Positions 50,971 through 60,480 of a stretch of DNA of 64,000 bases are shown piece by piece (position 1 is the first letter of the stretch; each line of letters opens with the position of its first letter). Location of the stretch: NCBI RefSeq assembly GCF_030908625.1, contig NZ_CP133133.1, positions 2,170,001 through 2,234,000 on the forward strand. Reading direction: 5' to 3'. The position numbers and the translations under genes are program-made. The DNA is from Paludicola sp. MB14-C6. Its GTDB lineage: Bacteria > Bacillota > Clostridia > Oscillospirales > Ruminococcaceae. The notes under the pieces were generated by a model. That model saw nothing but the letters and a program-made list of their open reading frames with translations. It searched no databases and was not told the origin of the DNA.

Positions 50971-52170
50971 ATGCTTAAAACGAGAATCTATTATAGTATT
51001 TTAATTATAGGTTGCTTTTGTTTTTATCTTTTGTATTCTGATTATATTTCTCTTGTGGCACTTTTAATTTTTCTGTTGTTACCAATATGTTTATGGATTG
51101 TGAACCTAATTGCAACAAGAAAAGTTCAAGTATCTATTAAAATGAAAAATATGATATGCGGGCAACTTATGGGATGTCCAATCAGTATTTCAATTGATAA
51201 TGAGTCGGCTTTTCCAATAGGTGAAGCAAGAATTTACATTACTAGCATCAATCAGTTTTCAAATGATGCTTTTAGCAATGTAATCAGTGTTCCTGTTTCT
51301 TCAGATAATGTAACGAATGTACAATCAAATGTGATTTCTCACCATGTTGGAAAGGTAACAACAAAAATAAACAAAGTAGCTTTTTATGATTTACTTAAAC
51401 TTACTAAAATTACGAAAAAATTAGATATTAGTGAAAGCTATTATGTGTTGCCTGAATTTGAAAAAATATATTCTGACTTAAAAAACAAAGATGCACTTGA
51501 TGAAGAAAGCAATGTATATTCTCAGAAAAAAGGCACTGTTAATAGTGCAGATATTTTAGATTATCATGAATATGCACAAGGTGACATGATCAAAAATATT
51601 AACTGGAAACTAAGCTCACGCCTCAATGAGTTAATGGTAAAAGAATTTACCGAGCCGATTTCAAACTCTGCTCTCATTTTGTTTGAGTTAATGCAATATT
51701 CCAAAGAAGCTCCATCTTTAACTCAAGTTGATCATGCAATGCAAACAGTTTGTTCTGTTATGCAATGGCTTTATCAAAATAACGTTGGCCATAAGCTTGC
51801 TTGGTATAGTAATGAATTGAATTCACTGTGTAAATTAGATGTAAAATCTCAAGAAGACCAAATTGCAGTGCTCCAGCAAATTGAAGATAGCAGCTTTTAT
51901 CAAGAACCAAAAGGTTTAGCGCATGTTTTAAAAAGAATCGAAAAGCATAGTTATTCTAACATTTTTTATATTACAACTTCCTTAAGTTATGAAGCTGCGA
52001 ATATGCTGACTGAGTTAAATGAATTTGGGAAGCTGAATGTGTTAGCTATTCAAAAAGGTAATGAAGAGCTTTCTGAAGCAATACAACAGCTCTTATCAGA
52101 GCATGATGTGAATTATTTGTCTTTGAATGAACAAAATTTAAAACAACAGCTGCAAAATATTATTGCATAA
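50971..52170 (+). CDS. DUF58 domain protein
   Basis: 399 residues. Two N-terminal membrane helices are followed by a soluble domain with the DUF58 motif DYHEYAQGDMIKNINWKLSS. It is the usual middle gene of MoxR-DUF58-transglutaminase clusters. The molecular function is unknown. It starts 39 bp after the MoxR gene and ends 13 bp before the transglutaminase start. Confidence 0.9.
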   Translation: MLKTRIYYSILIIGCFCFYLLYSDYISLVALLIFLLLPICLWIVNLIATRKVQVSIKMKNMICGQLMGCPISISIDNESAFPIGEARIYITSINQFSNDAFSNVISVPVSSDNVTNVQSNVISHHVGKVTTKINKVAFYDLLKLTKITKKLDISESYYVLPEFEKIYSDLKNKDALDEESNVYSQKKGTVNSADILDYHEYAQGDMIKNINWKLSSRLNELMVKEFTEPISNSALILFELMQYSKEAPSLTQVDHAMQTVCSVMQWLYQNNVGHKLAWYSNELNSLCKLDVKSQEDQIAVLQQIEDSSFYQEPKGLAHVLKRIEKHSYSNIFYITTSLSYEAANMLTELNEFGKLNVLAIQKGNEELSEAIQQLLSEHDVNYLSLNEQNLKQQLQNIIA

Positions 52171-52183
52171 AGTAGGTGAGTCA

Positions 52184-54721
52184 ATGGCAGCAGCAATAAA
52201 TCATATTTCTTTAGACGCAGATATGCAGGTTCATTTGGTAAAGCCAAAGGCTGCTACCGGAAAGCTTGCAGAATGCATTGCACTAATGCTATGTATGTTG
52301 GGGTGCGTTATAACTGCAATGGTTACCCTACAACTACCACATAGCTTTACATTGATTTTAAGTGTGGGCGTTTTTTCTGTTACAACAACTTTTCTTTTTA
52401 ATATGCGAAAATATCGCGGGATTACGATATTAGGTATACTAATACTGCTTGGAATTATAATGTATTCTATGTGGAAAACAGTTAGTAACGCGTTTTGGAT
52501 GATAAACGGCAATATTGTTGAAGCGATAAATAAGTATTATCATACCAATTACGGCTATTACATGCCTGGGTATACTTTTGATGAGTATTTATCGACTGTG
52601 TTTGTCGGGTTAATTTTATCTGTTATTGTTTTAAGTTTGATTTTGGGTACGTTAATTATATTATTAAAATCTCCATTGGGAACTTTTATTGTAATGCTTC
52701 CTTTTGCATATTTAGCAATTGAATTTGGTAAGGAACCACATGGGTTTTGCTTGCTGTTAATGCTTGTGGGATTTCTTTTTACATTTAGCATGTATGCCAT
52801 AAATTCTAAAATTTTCGGTAAAAAAATAAGCTCATTTTTTGTAGAAAAAAAGAAGCCTAAGCGAATACGGTATTATTTTCATAATCGTAATTTTCAACAT
52901 AATCTTATGATGAATAGTGGAGTAGTAGTATTGTTAATCGCATTGGCTTTATCTATGATGATTAGCTTATTTATCCCTCAAAATTCTTATAAACCAAACA
53001 ATGAACTGAAAGACCATGTACAACAACTAATTTCCGATATATCGAATTTTAAATTTACTCGCTTCACAACAAAAGTATCAGGTGGCGGTATAGGAACGGG
53101 TAAGCTTGGCGATGTTGACAAACTGAAATATACGAATAAAGTACATCTTATCGTTAACTCAAAAATTCGTACGCCTTTTTATTTAAAAGGCTACGTTGGC
53201 GCACAGTATGGTAAAAATAAATGGGAAGCTAACCCTTCTGAAACAATGAAGGAAAGCCAAAAACTGTTTGCTGACTTTAAAGGTCAAAATACTAGCCCTC
53301 AAAATGTTGAATGGTTATTTATGGGCTTGACTGATCCAAATACATTATCTCAAAATACGGTTGAAAATGACATTTCTATTAACAATGTAGCTGCGAATAA
53401 GGATTATTATTATTCACCTTACTTCTTAAACCCTATGAGTTATCCATTTACAACAGACTTTCTTAAGTATGAGCAAGACACTATGTTAAAATCGCAAAAA
53501 AAAGTTATCCCTACTTATACATGGAAATCATGGCTGTTTCGAAAAAGCATAAGTGAAAGCGAGAATGCATATACCTCCTTTTATGATCCGACAATGAATG
53601 AAATGGCAAAGCAATTAAAATCAACCAATTTTTATTATAAGACAATAAAAGAGTATCCTGGTTTAGCTGGGTTAGAAGAAGAATATTACAAATTTGTTCA
53701 AGATGTCTATACACGTTTACCTGAAAATAAGTTGAACAAATTGAAAGCAGATGCAGAAACCATAAATCAACAGCAAAAAAATAACCCTATTGAGGCTAAA
53801 GTAAAAGCAGTAGCAACCTTCTTATCTATGAATACAAAATATTCTTTATCACCTGCTAGAACACCCGAAGAAGAAGATTTTGCCGAATATTTTCTTTATA
53901 AGAATAAAAAAGGATATTGTTCTCACTATGCAACTACTGCAACATTGATGCTGCGGGCAATGGATATTCCTGCTCGTTATGTTGAGGGATATACCGTAAC
54001 AGATAAAGACTATATTAAAAATGAGGCTACTATTCATGATACTAATGCTCATGCATGGGTTGAAGTATATGTTTCGCCGATAGGTTGGGTGCCTTTTGAA
54101 GTGACTCCAGGATTTTCAACTGAAAGTATTTCACAAACCAATACTGAAGATCTTTCGTCTGAACCCCAAGCACCAAGCCAACCAAATGTATCAAGCAGCA
54201 CTGTAAGCAGTGACCCTAATCAAGACGATTTGAACCTGAAAAAAGATCAAGATGGCCCTGTTTGGAAAGCAGTAAAAACAATTTTTATTGGCATTTTTAA
54301 ATTTATGTTGGCGGCTATTGGGCTTATCATTATTTGTTTTGTGTATTTAGCAATCAGAAGAAAAATTATCCTTAAAAAGCGCAAAGCAAAGATGTTTAAT
54401 GAGAAAGTCAATATAGGTATTATTGAGACCTATAAATATGTTAATTTGTTATTAGAGTATTTAAAGTATCATGTAGAAGAACATAAGAATGAGCAGGTAT
54501 TTGCGCAATATGTAGATGAACGTTGCCGATATATTACGCAAAAAGGTGCATTAAAAAAGGTTGTTACGCTTGCATTAGAAGCAAAATATAGTAGGCATGA
54601 CCTTTCAAACGATAATCGAGTTTTCGTCATGGATTTTGCAACCACATTAGCAAACAACATTTATCAAGCAAATAGCAAATGGAATAAAATAGTGTTTAAG
54701 TATGTAAAAGCACTCTATTAA
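52184..54721 (+). CDS. Membrane protein with transglutaminase-like domain
   Basis: 845 residues: five or six N-terminal helices, an extracytoplasmic region, then a transglutaminase-like domain with the catalytic triad in KKGYCSHYATTATLMLRAMD (Cys), DTNAHAWVEVYV (His) and an Asp nearby. One more helix (IFKFMLAAIGLIIICFVYLA) and a cytoplasmic tail end it. Start at 52184 after AGGTGAG. With MoxR and DUF58 it forms a three-gene operon; substrate unknown. Confidence 0.9.
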   Translation: MAAAINHISLDADMQVHLVKPKAATGKLAECIALMLCMLGCVITAMVTLQLPHSFTLILSVGVFSVTTTFLFNMRKYRGITILGILILLGIIMYSMWKTVSNAFWMINGNIVEAINKYYHTNYGYYMPGYTFDEYLSTVFVGLILSVIVLSLILGTLIILLKSPLGTFIVMLPFAYLAIEFGKEPHGFCLLLMLVGFLFTFSMYAINSKIFGKKISSFFVEKKKPKRIRYYFHNRNFQHNLMMNSGVVVLLIALALSMMISLFIPQNSYKPNNELKDHVQQLISDISNFKFTRFTTKVSGGGIGTGKLGDVDKLKYTNKVHLIVNSKIRTPFYLKGYVGAQYGKNKWEANPSETMKESQKLFADFKGQNTSPQNVEWLFMGLTDPNTLSQNTVENDISINNVAANKDYYYSPYFLNPMSYPFTTDFLKYEQDTMLKSQKKVIPTYTWKSWLFRKSISESENAYTSFYDPTMNEMAKQLKSTNFYYKTIKEYPGLAGLEEEYYKFVQDVYTRLPENKLNKLKADAETINQQQKNNPIEAKVKAVATFLSMNTKYSLSPARTPEEEDFAEYFLYKNKKGYCSHYATTATLMLRAMDIPARYVEGYTVTDKDYIKNEATIHDTNAHAWVEVYVSPIGWVPFEVTPGFSTESISQTNTEDLSSEPQAPSQPNVSSSTVSSDPNQDDLNLKKDQDGPVWKAVKTIFIGIFKFMLAAIGLIIICFVYLAIRRKIILKKRKAKMFNEKVNIGIIETYKYVNLLLEYLKYHVEEHKNEQVFAQYVDERCRYITQKGALKKVVTLALEAKYSRHDLSNDNRVFVMDFATTLANNIYQANSKWNKIVFKYVKALY

Positions 54722-54779
54722 ATGATAATTCTATATTTCATTCAATGGTTAAAATAACGCTAATACGAGGTGTTGCGGT

Positions 54780-55121
54780 ATGAAAAAATTGATTGTTAAT
54801 GTTTGCTTAATATTACTTGTCTTTATAATGGTATCTTGTGGTGAGAGCGCAAGCCGTCGTTTATCCTTAGAAGATGTTATTATGTTATCAAAAAAGGGAA
54901 ACGAGCTTTCATGGAGCGATTTTGAAAAGTATAAAAGTAAGGATATTGGGAGCGGTTTGCATTGCGTTCGCTATGAGATTAATCCACATTACTATCTTCT
55001 CATAGGCGGCCCGAATAAAGATGAAAAGCCGATGTATATTCAGTTAGTACAAAGCAGTAATACCGATAATTTTATTGATATTCGCACCAATGATGTAAAA
55101 AGTTTTATCAATAAAAGATAA
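54780..55121 (+). CDS. Small lipoprotein
   Basis: 113 residues with a lipoprotein signal (LLVFIMVSCGES, Cys at about 20) and a short polar domain. CGAGGTGTTG lies upstream. Family not recognised. It may be a distal member of the MoxR operon (58 bp gap). Confidence 0.65.
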   Translation: MKKLIVNVCLILLVFIMVSCGESASRRLSLEDVIMLSKKGNELSWSDFEKYKSKDIGSGLHCVRYEINPHYYLLIGGPNKDEKPMYIQLVQSSNTDNFIDIRTNDVKSFINKR

Positions 55122-55153
55122 AATGATTTCATGCAATTAGTCTATGATAAAAA

Positions 55154-55202
55154 CTCCTTTCTTGCAGATACTACTAGTAGTTATCAAGAAAGGAGCTTTT
55201 TT
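55154..55202 (+). terminator. Terminator whose 3' arm carries the next ribosome binding site
   Basis: CTCCTTTCTTG (55154-55164) pairs with CAAGAAAGGAG (55185-55195), with an inner CTACTAGTAG palindrome and then CTTTTTT. The 3' arm is the AAGAAAGGAG ribosome binding site of the gene that starts at 55203, directly after the T-run. Confidence 0.85.
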
Positions 55203-55358
55203 ATGGGAATAGAAAATAAACAAAGAAGTACAAAAAACAAAAAGAAATCGGACGGTAAATTCCATTCTAAGCATATAAAGCATGATCCTCAAGCTGAAAG
55301 TGCAAGAGCTGTGTTTGGATATAATAACAAAGTAGACCAAAACGAATCTGTAGAATGA
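55203..55358 (+). CDS. Small basic protein resembling the CPC_1213 family
   Basis: 51 residues: MGIENKQRSTKNKKKSDGKF then HSKHIKHDPQAESARAVFG. The conserved-looking core FHSKHIKHDPQAESAR resembles the short CPC_1213-type proteins of Clostridia; this is from memory and function is unknown. Its stop overlaps the HD gene start (ATGA), so translation is coupled. Confidence 0.7.
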   Translation: MGIENKQRSTKNKKKSDGKFHSKHIKHDPQAESARAVFGYNNKVDQNESVE

Positions 55359-55954
55359 GTAATGCTATACTTTTTCAAGAAATTACAATTCACCTAATGC
55401 ATGACGAAAAACCCTCTGTTTATCTTGATGAATTGATAACAAAAAAGGCAGAGGAATATCCTATTTCTATGTTGTATCGGTTGAAAGAAACTAAGCAATC
55501 TCCAATTCATCATCCGGAAGGAACAGCTTTTGTGCATACAATAATGGTTGTCGATCAAGCTGCAAAGGTAAAGAAAAAAGCCTCAAATGAAGCGGTATTC
55601 ATGTGGGCAGCATTGCTTCATGATATTGGCAAGCCTAACACTACAAGAAATCGTAAAGGCAAAATCACATCATATGACCATGATAAAGTAGGTCATAGAT
55701 TGAGCGAAGAATTTTTATCTGCGCTTACGAATGATACAACGTTTATCAAACAAGTATCTTCACTTGTTCGTTGGCATATGCAGATTTTGTTTGTGGTAAA
55801 TTCGCTACCGTTTGCTGATGTAAAAGCAATGAAACAGCAAGTTAGTGTGGAGGATATTGCATTGTTAGGTTATTGTGACCGTATGGGTAGAACAAACGCA
55901 AATCATGAAAAAGAAGAACGAAATATTAAAGAATTTATCCGATTAACCAAGTAA
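55355..55954 (+). CDS. HD domain phosphohydrolase
   Basis: 199 residues. The HD motif is AALLHDIGKPNTTR near residue 88, with an upstream H in HTIMVVD and downstream DHDKVGHR, RWHMQI and the final Asp in YCDRMGRT. This arrangement is an HDIG-type metal-dependent phosphohydrolase acting on nucleotides or RNA ends; substrate unknown. It overlaps the small gene upstream. Confidence 0.88.
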   Translation: MSNAILFQEITIHLMHDEKPSVYLDELITKKAEEYPISMLYRLKETKQSPIHHPEGTAFVHTIMVVDQAAKVKKKASNEAVFMWAALLHDIGKPNTTRNRKGKITSYDHDKVGHRLSEEFLSALTNDTTFIKQVSSLVRWHMQILFVVNSLPFADVKAMKQQVSVEDIALLGYCDRMGRTNANHEKEERNIKEFIRLTK

Positions 55955-55987
55955 AAAGGCATTCTTCGTCAATAGAAGAATGCCTTT
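55955..55987. terminator. Bidirectional terminator
   Basis: AAAGGCATTCTTC and GAAGAATGCCTTT lie between convergent HD and P-type ATPase genes. Confidence 0.92.
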
Positions 55988-55998
55988 GGCTTTGTCTA

Positions 55999-58110
55999 TT
56001 ATTTTACTCGTAACATACGAATAGCGTTTAAAACAGTTAATATGGTTACACCAATATCAGCAAATACAGCCATCCACATTGTACCGTATCCAAAAGCTCC
56101 AAGAGCTAATACGATAAGCTTAATACCAAGAGCAAAAATGATGTTAAAGTAAACAATTCTCATGCTTTGTTTAGAAAGCTTGATTGCCTTTGGCAAGCTT
56201 TTTAGTTTGTTGCTTGAAAGAATGACATCGGAAGAAACGTTGGCAATTTCGCTTCCAAGTCCCATTGAGATACCTAAGTCAGCACAAGTTAAAACGGGGG
56301 CATCATTGATACCATCTCCAACGAAAGCTACTAAATTACCATCTTGTTTGATTTTTTCAACTTCAGTTACTTTATCTTTCGGTAATAATCCTGCATGGTA
56401 TTCCGTTATATTACATTGATCCGCAACTGCTTTAGCACTTTTTTCATTATCGCCGGTAAGCATGACAACTCGGTCTACACCGATATCATGTAGCTCTTGA
56501 CGTAGAGTAAAGCTATCTTGAGGGATCTCTTCTTTCATAGTGATACCGCCGACCACTTGATTATCGATACATAAATATACATTTGCAGGCACTAGATTAT
56601 CTGTGTTGATATTGTAATCCAACAGCATATTTTTACCACCGCATAATAGCTGCTTACCATTCATTTGAGCTGTTAATCCTAATCCTGCTTGTTCGCTAAC
56701 ATCTAGCAATTCTACTTTATTAACCTGCTCCGCATAGCTTACAATGCTTTGTGCGATTGGATGAGTAGAGTAACTTTCTATGCTTGCAACAATTGATATA
56801 ATATCTTCTTTTCTCATATCGCTAAAAGTAAGAATTTCATCTACTTGTAGACTTCCCGAAGTAATTGTACCCGTTTTATCAAGTGCTACAGCGTTTATTT
56901 TAGCAAGCTTTTCAATATACATAGAGCCTTTGACTAAAACGCCATGCTTGGAAATAGCACCAATTCCGGCAAAAAAGGAAAGTGGAATTGAAATAACCAA
57001 TGCACAAGGACACGAAGCAACAAGAAAAATGAGTGAACGCATAATAAAGTCATGCCATTCTCCAAGGCCAAAAAGGGGAGGTACAACTGCAATGACTAAT
57101 GCAAGGGCAACAACAATAGGTGTATATACTTTTGCGATTTTTGAAATAAAGTTTTCCGCTTTTCCCTTTTTTAAAGAGGATTGATATACTAAGTTGATAA
57201 TTTGTGAAGCAGTAGAAGTTTCAAAGCTTTTAGTAGCTTTACATTTTAATAATCCCGATATATTGACACTACCGGACATTAACTCATCGCCTGACTTCAC
57301 ATAAACCGGAATAGATTCTCCGGTTAGTGCACTAGAATCTATACTTGAGTTACCTTCTAAGATTTCACAGTCAACTGCAATGCGGTCACCTGCACGAAGG
57401 TAAACGATATCTCCAACTTGAATGGTTTTAGCTTCTACACTGATTAAGCTATCATTCTCATCCATAATATAAGCATAATCAGGGCGAATTTGCGTTAGCT
57501 TCTCCATATTCTTTTTAGAACGGTTAATTGCACTGCTTTCTAAGAAGCTACCGAGCTTAAATAGAATTGTAACAATACAAGCTTCGGGAAATTCGCCAAG
57601 AGCAAAGCTTGCAACAACTGCGATAAGCAGTAGGACATTTTCTTCTAATTCAAAACGGAATAATTGTTTCAGACCGGTTATAAATAAATCGTATCCTGCA
57701 AGCAAAGCACTTGCTGCAAATAAGACAATTTTTATATATGTGACTGGAATAAAGAGTGCACCAATAAAAAGTACGATTGCACTAGCTAGCAATATATAAT
57801 CCGTTTTACCGGCAGGTTTGTCATGGCTATGTTCTTCGGAACAACTACATCCACTACAGCCACAACCGGTATCAAAACTACTATGATTGTGGGAATGATG
57901 GTGATCGCCGCCTGAATCATCCGAGCTTTCTTCTTCATGGTTATGGCTATTCGTGTGTGTGGAGCTGCAACTTGATTTTGTACAGCTTTCTTGTGCTTCC
58001 ATTTGTTCATGGCTGTGGTCGTGACCACAAGAGCATTTTCCCGCTTTCACTTCGTGATTGTGTTCGTGATGATGATGTTCATGAGAACAATTTCCATTGC
58101 ATTTTGACAT
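55999..58110 (-). CDS. cadA: Heavy-metal P1B-type ATPase (Cd/Zn/Pb export)
   Basis: 703 residues. The P-type motifs are present: TGES, the ion-site ASCPCALVIS, DKTGTITSG (phosphorylated Asp) and GDGINDAPVL. CPC plus a Lys/Asp-type last helix suggest Zn/Cd/Pb rather than Cu. The N-terminus has no classic HMA fold; it is replaced by ~100 residues rich in His and Cys (EHHHHEHNHE, GCGCSGCSCSEEHSH). The next gene is its ArsR-family repressor. Confidence 0.93.
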   Translation of the reverse strand: MSKCNGNCSHEHHHHEHNHEVKAGKCSCGHDHSHEQMEAQESCTKSSCSSTHTNSHNHEEESSDDSGGDHHHSHNHSSFDTGCGCSGCSCSEEHSHDKPAGKTDYILLASAIVLFIGALFIPVTYIKIVLFAASALLAGYDLFITGLKQLFRFELEENVLLLIAVVASFALGEFPEACIVTILFKLGSFLESSAINRSKKNMEKLTQIRPDYAYIMDENDSLISVEAKTIQVGDIVYLRAGDRIAVDCEILEGNSSIDSSALTGESIPVYVKSGDELMSGSVNISGLLKCKATKSFETSTASQIINLVYQSSLKKGKAENFISKIAKVYTPIVVALALVIAVVPPLFGLGEWHDFIMRSLIFLVASCPCALVISIPLSFFAGIGAISKHGVLVKGSMYIEKLAKINAVALDKTGTITSGSLQVDEILTFSDMRKEDIISIVASIESYSTHPIAQSIVSYAEQVNKVELLDVSEQAGLGLTAQMNGKQLLCGGKNMLLDYNINTDNLVPANVYLCIDNQVVGGITMKEEIPQDSFTLRQELHDIGVDRVVMLTGDNEKSAKAVADQCNITEYHAGLLPKDKVTEVEKIKQDGNLVAFVGDGINDAPVLTCADLGISMGLGSEIANVSSDVILSSNKLKSLPKAIKLSKQSMRIVYFNIIFALGIKLIVLALGAFGYGTMWMAVFADIGVTILTVLNAIRMLRVK

Positions 58111-58207
58111 AAATATTTCCCCTTTTCTTTTTAATCATAGTAGTTTTGGTAGCTGTAAGGTTTTAGTGTTGTTAAAAAGTAATGTTGATATAGATTTGAA
58201 ACAAAGA

Positions 58208-58588
58208 TTATTTGAAAGCAATATGAGTATGACTAATGTGCTCTATTGCTTGTTTTATAATACTTGCAACATGGTCATCATCTATTGAATAAAACACCAT
58301 TTTGCCTTCTTTGCGATATTTTGCAAGCCTTGCAGCACGAAGAACTCGCAATTGATGGCTGACAGCTGATTGTGAAAGCGAAACAACATGACAAATATCG
58401 CAAACGCAAAGTTCGTTTTCTAATAGTGCTAAAACAATTTTTAATCTTGTTGTATCAGAAAGTATCTTAAAACAATCTGCTAAAGTCAACATTTCTTCTT
58501 CACTTGGCATATTAGCCAGTGTATGGTCGATTGTTTCCTTATGCACATGGCGTACTTCGCATAAATCTTTATTTTGTTCCATTTTCAT
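58208..58588 (-). CDS. ArsR/SmtB family metal-sensing repressor (CadC/CzrA-like)
   Basis: 126 residues. ELCVCDICHVVSLSQSAVSH is the alpha3-type metal site and HTH of CadC-like sensors, and a His-rich C-terminal helix (ISHTHIAF) fits the alpha5 Zn site. It should repress itself and the ATPase until Cd/Zn binds. A 14-2-14 operator overlaps its promoter. ATG 58588 is used; 58582 is equally possible. Confidence 0.92.
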   Translation of the reverse strand: MKMEQNKDLCEVRHVHKETIDHTLANMPSEEEMLTLADCFKILSDTTRLKIVLALLENELCVCDICHVVSLSQSAVSHQLRVLRAARLAKYRKEGKMVFYSIDDDHVASIIKQAIEHISHTHIAFK

Positions 58589-58610
58589 TCATTCCTTTTC
58601 TAATCACAAA

Positions 58611-58668
58611 TAAACATATGAGCAACTGTTCATATGTTTATTATATGCAACTTTTTGTTTTTTGTCAA
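58611..58668 (-). promoter_or_regulatory. Metal-responsive promoter and ArsR-family operator
   Basis: The minus-strand promoter is TTGACA (58668-58663), 17 bp, TATAAT (58645-58640). Immediately downstream, 58611-58640 is an inverted repeat with arms TAAACATATGAGCA and TGTTCATATGTTTA (13 of 14 paired, 2-bp centre), the classic SmtB/CadC operator type. Repressor binding would cover the -10. Confidence 0.88.
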
Positions 58669-58695
58669 TGAAAAATATAAAGTGTACTAAAAAGC

Positions 58696-58751
58696 AATTG
58701 TAAACCAAAATAAATAATATAGTTGACAATTCGCTTTTTTTCTATTATACT
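58696..58751 (+). promoter_or_regulatory. Biotin operon promoter with BirA-type operator
   Basis: AATTGTAAACC (58696-58706) and AGTTGACAATT (58721-58731) form a 14-bp-spaced inverted repeat like the BirA operators of Firmicutes. The right arm contains the -35 TTGACA (58723-58728); TATACT (58746-58751) is 17 bp on. BirA with biotinyl-AMP should block this promoter. Confidence 0.82.
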
Positions 58752-58774
58752 ACAAAATAGTTGATTAAAATGTA

Positions 58775-58853
58775 GGAAACGCATTGTATGCGTTCCGAGG
58801 TAAGTGGAGGAAATCCTCCCTACGGTTTCATTATAAACTAGGAAATGACCTAG
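58775..58853 (+). other. Three-hairpin leader of the biotin operon
   Basis: After the promoter come GGAAACGCAT/ATGCGTTCC (58775-58796), GTAAGTGGAGG/CCTCCCTAC (58800-58823, extended by CCG/CGG) and CTAGG/CCTAG (58838-58853). No T-run follows, so it is not an attenuator terminator. I recognise no riboswitch. Confidence 0.55.
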
Positions 58854-58912
58854 TGGCGTTTTGAAATCTGCATTTTGTATTCTTTAAATGGGCAATAAAG
58901 AGGAGTGGTTTA

Positions 58913-59884
58913 ATGACAACAAAAGAAATGATAGTAACGATATTAGAAGAGAATAAAGATCATTATTTTTCGGGTGAAACCCTTGCAGCACAATTAAATG
59001 TTTCAAGAGCAGCAATATCGAAAGCTGTAAAAGAACTGAAAAAAGAAGGGTTTACAATTGATGCTGTTACCAATAAAGGCTACTGCTTATCTTCAGAAAG
59101 CGATGTATTGTCCTCTGCGGTTATTGAAAGTTATTTACAAAAAAATGGCTATTATGTAGAAACGGTAACTTATAAAACAATTGAATCAACAAATCAAACA
59201 GCAAAGAAGATGGCATTAGACGGCGCAAATCATGGAACTGTTGTGTTGTCAGAAGAGCAAACACAAGGAAGAGGAAGACTAGGACGAAGCTTTTACTCTC
59301 CTAAAAATAGTGGTATTTATATGAGCATCATATTAAGACCACAATTTGATATGCAAAGTTCATTATTGATAACAACGGCAGCATCTGTAGCAGTTTGTAG
59401 AGCGATTGAAAAGCTAACCAGAATTCAAGCTGAAATTAAATGGGTAAATGATATTTATTTGAATGGAAAAAAAGTTTGCGGTATTTTAACTGAAGCAGTA
59501 ACTGATTTTGAAAGCGGTACAATTGAGCATATTATTCTCGGTATCGGTATCAATGTTACGACTGCGAATTTTCCAGATGAAATTAAAGAAATAGCATCCG
59601 CTTTATTGAATTCTAGCAGTAATAAATTGACTCGAAATGAATTAGCCGCAGAAATTATCTATCAGGTTTTTGAAATTACAAATGAACTTCAAACAAAAGA
59701 ATTTATGAGTGAATATAAAAAGCGTAGCTTTGTTATAGGACAAAAAGTCAATGTAATTCAACCAACTAATACATTTTTAGCTACCGCAATTGATATTAAC
59801 GAGCAAGGTGGTTTAGTTGTTAAAGCCGAAGATGGACAAGTAATCGAATTAAATACAGGAGAAGTTAGCATAAGGAAAGTATAA
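58913..59884 (+). CDS. birA: Bifunctional biotin ligase / biotin operon repressor BirA
   Basis: 323 residues. An N-terminal winged helix (LAAQLNVSRAAISKAVKEL, residues ~20-45) is followed by the ligase domain with GRGRLGRSFYS (biotin/AMP loop) and IKWVNDIYLNGKKVCGIL (catalytic Lys) and a C-terminal SH3-like domain. It biotinylates carboxylases and represses the biotin genes. GAGGAG before ATG. Confidence 0.95.
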   Translation: MTTKEMIVTILEENKDHYFSGETLAAQLNVSRAAISKAVKELKKEGFTIDAVTNKGYCLSSESDVLSSAVIESYLQKNGYYVETVTYKTIESTNQTAKKMALDGANHGTVVLSEEQTQGRGRLGRSFYSPKNSGIYMSIILRPQFDMQSSLLITTAASVAVCRAIEKLTRIQAEIKWVNDIYLNGKKVCGILTEAVTDFESGTIEHIILGIGINVTTANFPDEIKEIASALLNSSSNKLTRNELAAEIIYQVFEITNELQTKEFMSEYKKRSFVIGQKVNVIQPTNTFLATAIDINEQGGLVVKAEDGQVIELNTGEVSIRKV

Positions 59885-59918
59885 GTAAAGAAGTATATAA
59901 AGAGAGAGGAAACATAAG

Positions 59919-60479
59919 ATGTCAAAAACAAAATTTAAAACGAAATCACTCGTGCTATGTGCACTTTTCACAGCGTTAATTATAATTGGTGCTTTTATTA
60001 AAATACCAACGCCATTAGTTCCAATTACATTTCAAGTAACTTTTTGTATGTTAGCGGGGCTATTATTGGGGAGCAAATGGGGTGCTATGTCAGTAGCTGT
60101 TTATATAGCATTGGGTCTAATGGGTATACCCGTTTTCACAGAAGGCGGAGGAATAGGCTACGTATTAAAGCCAACATTCGGCTATATCATTGGATTTATG
60201 GTCGGCGCATTTATTGTGGGATTGATTATTGAAAAGGTAAGAAAACAATCATTTGTGATTTACCTTATCGCCTCTTTAACAGGGTTAATGGTTGTTTATT
60301 TAATTGGAACTATATATGTTGGACTCATTTCGGCTTATGTATTAAATGCGCCAATTCCAATATGGCCATTAGTGACTTCTTGTTTCTTTATTCCATTGCC
60401 TAAAGACATCTTGCTTTGTATTCTTGCGTCATTATTATGTGTTAAGCTTGTTCCAATATTAAGAAAAGGAAATGCATAA
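59919..60479 (+). CDS. bioY: BioY biotin transporter S component
   Basis: 186 residues, about six helices, with the BioY motif AIYIALGLMGIPVFTEGGG-like (YIALGLMGIPVFTEGGGI). It imports biotin, alone or with the shared ECF module. GAGGAAAC lies before ATG. It is between birA and bioB, consistent with joint regulation of uptake and synthesis. Confidence 0.93.
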   Translation: MSKTKFKTKSLVLCALFTALIIIGAFIKIPTPLVPITFQVTFCMLAGLLLGSKWGAMSVAVYIALGLMGIPVFTEGGGIGYVLKPTFGYIIGFMVGAFIVGLIIEKVRKQSFVIYLIASLTGLMVVYLIGTIYVGLISAYVLNAPIPIWPLVTSCFFIPLPKDILLCILASLLCVKLVPILRKGNA

Positions 60480-60480
60480 T

